A DNA stretch of 64,000 bases from DASVFB01 sp963766345 (GTDB taxonomy: Bacteria; Actinomycetota; Thermoleophilia; Gaiellales; Gaiellaceae): NCBI GenBank assembly GCA_963766345.1, contig CAVXZL010000012.1, positions 1,054,001-1,118,000 of the forward strand, in the 5' to 3' direction. Below the pieces are notes generated by a model that worked only from the letters and a program-made list of their open reading frames with translations, was not told the DNA's origin and searched no databases. The number at the start of each line of letters is the position of its first letter. The first letter of the stretch is position 1. Of this stretch, positions 62,577-64,000 are shown piece after piece. The position numbers and the translations under genes were made by a program.

Positions 62577-64000
62577 GTGGCAGGGGAGGCCGTGGTCGTG
62601 GAGGGGCGCGGGTCGACGAACCGCTGGGTCGTCCTCGTTCTCGTGTGCTTCGCGCAGTTCATGGTCGTGCTCGACGCGACGGTCGTGAACGTCGCGCTGC
62701 CGTCGATCCAGAAGGACCTCGGGCTCTCGGAGGCCAACCTCCAGTGGATCATCAACGCGTACACGCTCGTATTCGGGGGCTTCCTGCTGCTCGGCGGCCG
62801 CGCGGGCGACCTGCTCGGGCGCAAGCGCCTCTTCCTGTTCGGGCTCGTCGTCTTCACGGTCGCCTCGCTGCTCAACGGCCTCGCGCAGACCTCGGGGATG
62901 CTGATCGGCTGCCGCGCGCTGCAGGGTCTCGGCGCCGCGTTCATCTCGCCTGCCGCGCTCGCGATCATCTCGACGACGTTCGAGGAGGGCGCGGAGCGCG
63001 CAAAGGCGCTTGGAGTCTGGGCGGCGATCGCGATCGGCGGCTCGGCGATCGGCCTGATCCTCGGCGGCGTCTTGACGCAGCTCCTGTCGTGGCCCTGGAT
63101 CTTCTTCGTCAACGTGCCGGTTGGGATCGCGGTCTTCCTTTTCTCGCTGCGGGACGTGCCCGAGTCGCGGGACGAGGCGGCGCACCGAAGCTTCGACATC
63201 GCCGGTGCGGTCTCGGTCACCGGCGGCCTGATGACGCTCGTCTACGCGATCGTCGAGGCGCAGCAGGATGGATGGACTTCGGCGCGCACGCTCGGCCTGT
63301 TCGCGCTGGCGGCGGTGCTGCTCGTCGCCTTCGTCGTGATCGAACTGCGCTCGAAGGCGCCGCTCGTCCGGCTGTCGATCTTCCGCGTCCGCTCGCTGAC
63401 CGCGGCGAACATCACGATGTTCCTCGTCGCGTCGGGCCTGTTCGCGATGTTCTTCTTCAACACGCTCTATATCCAGCGCGTCCTCGGCTACGGGCCGCTC
63501 GCAGGCGGGGCTCGCGTTCCTCCCGTTCACGGGCGGGATCATTGTGTCGGCCGGGCTCGCGTCGAAGTTCGCGCCGCGCGTCGGCGTCAGGCCGGTCGCG
63601 ATTCTCGGAATGATCGTCACGATCGCGGGAATGGCGCTGCTCACGCGGATCTCGGCCGACGGGAGCTACGCCGTCGACGTGCTGCCGGCGCTCGTGGTCA
63701 CGTCGCTCGGCCTCGGCTTCGTGTTCGTGCCGCTGACGCTCATCGCGACGACCGGCCTCGACGACGAGGACCAGGGTCTCGCGTCGGGGCTCTTCAACAC
63801 GTCGCAGCAGATCGGCGGCGCGCTCGGGCTCGCGATCCTCGCCTCGGTCGCGGCGAGCAAGACGACGGGCGCGACCGGCGTCTCGCAGTCGGAGGCGCTC
63901 GTCCAGGGCTTCCACGTCGCGTTCGCCGGCGGCGCCGCCTTCGTCGGGCTCGCGCTCCTCGGGTTCCTCGCCCTCGTACGCGGCCGGGACGTCGAGCGCA
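62577..64000 (+). CDS. DHA2-type MFS transporter (frameshifted, 3' partial)
   Basis: Drug:proton antiporter-like transporter starting at GTG 62577. CFAQFMVVLDATVVNVALPSI in helix 1, WIINAYTLVFGGFLLLGGRAGD and GRKRLFLFG are the DHA2 (14-helix) marks. One extra base near 63497 shifts the frame, after which AGLAFLPFTGGIIVSAGLAS continues in the next frame. The gene runs off the window at 64000. Substrate unknown; multidrug or sugar-derivative export are both possible. Confidence 0.85.
   Translation, partial: MAGEAVVVEGRGSTNRWVVLVLVCFAQFMVVLDATVVNVALPSIQKDLGLSEANLQWIINAYTLVFGGFLLLGGRAGDLLGRKRLFLFGLVVFTVASLLNGLAQTSGMLIGCRALQGLGAAFISPAALAIISTTFEEGAERAKALGVWAAIAIGGSAIGLILGGVLTQLLSWPWIFFVNVPVGIAVFLFSLRDVPESRDEAAHRSFDIAGAVSVTGGLMTLVYAIVEAQQDGWTSARTLGLFALAAVLLVAFVVIELRSKAPLVRLSIFRVRSLTAANITMFLVASGLFAMFFFNTLYIQRVLGYGPLAGGARVPPVHGRDHCVGRARVEVRAARRRQAGRDSRNDRHDRGNGAAHADLGRRELRRRRAAGARGHVARPRLRVRAADAHRDDRPRRRGPGSRVGALQHVAADRRRARARDPRLGRGEQDDGRDRRLAVGGARPGLPRRVRRRRRLRRARAPRVPRPRTRPGRRA

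Overview
The window is very GC-rich, densely coded DNA with many GTG/TTG starts and 4-base stop/start overlaps. An F420-type LLM oxidoreductase, an LtrA-family protein, HYR/PKD surface repeats and PrpE/LacI/ABC gene clusters fit a soil actinobacterium, possibly of the Thermoleophilia/Gaiellales kind. That placement is inference; there is no rRNA gene here. About 53 protein genes and one tRNA-Arg are called. No transposase, integrase, CRISPR array or phage gene was seen.

Layout. 1-2478: end of a large secreted HYR/PKD protein. 2691-28374: a nucleobase-catabolism island. It holds dihydropyrimidinase, a Thi5/SsuA-type ABC importer, two M20 carbamoyl-amidases, an LLM oxidoreductase, a purine-type phosphoribosyltransferase, a three-subunit xanthine dehydrogenase, adenine deaminase, an 8-oxoguanine/guanine-type deaminase, 5-hydroxyisourate hydrolase, OHCU decarboxylase, a membrane cytochrome-c urate oxidase (PuuD type) and a BMP-type nucleoside ABC importer. 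Together these can take a purine from uptake through hypoxanthine, urate, HIU, OHCU and allantoin to allantoate and beyond. 28578-33766: aspartate-family amino acid genes (lysC, hom, thrC, thrB and a HAD phosphatase). 33824-42325: a small membrane protein, a diheme cytochrome c, AceK (isocitrate dehydrogenase kinase/phosphatase), a nucleotide cyclase joined to a response regulator, Icd, a secreted Cys-repeat protein and PrpE. 42478-48532: small genes, then six genes each overlapping the next by 4 bases (Pro/Ala-rich membrane protein, ApbE, ferric-reductase-like haem protein, NuoF-like flavoprotein, ferredoxin, GT51 transglycosylase). 48549-49688: a chagasin-like inhibitor next to a papain-like cysteine peptidase. 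49765-53033: Tat-type Dyp-like protein, tRNA-Arg, LtrA protein and MsrA. 53044-62514: a beta-glucoside cluster (LacI regulator, family-5 ABC importer, GH1 glucosidase, second LacI). 62577-64000: start of a DHA2-type MFS exporter.

Two features recur through the window. First, eight conserved genes carry single-base frame breaks (nine breaks in all; eight are compatible with one extra base), and one of them also has an in-frame TAG. Corrected lengths are normal for the families, so sequence error is the simplest explanation for most. Second, five gene-free gaps hold related short palindromes built on GGGGTC-A-GACCCC, GGTGTC-T-GACACC and ATGTCCCGAGTCC-T-GGACTCGGGACAT, a REP-like intergenic family.
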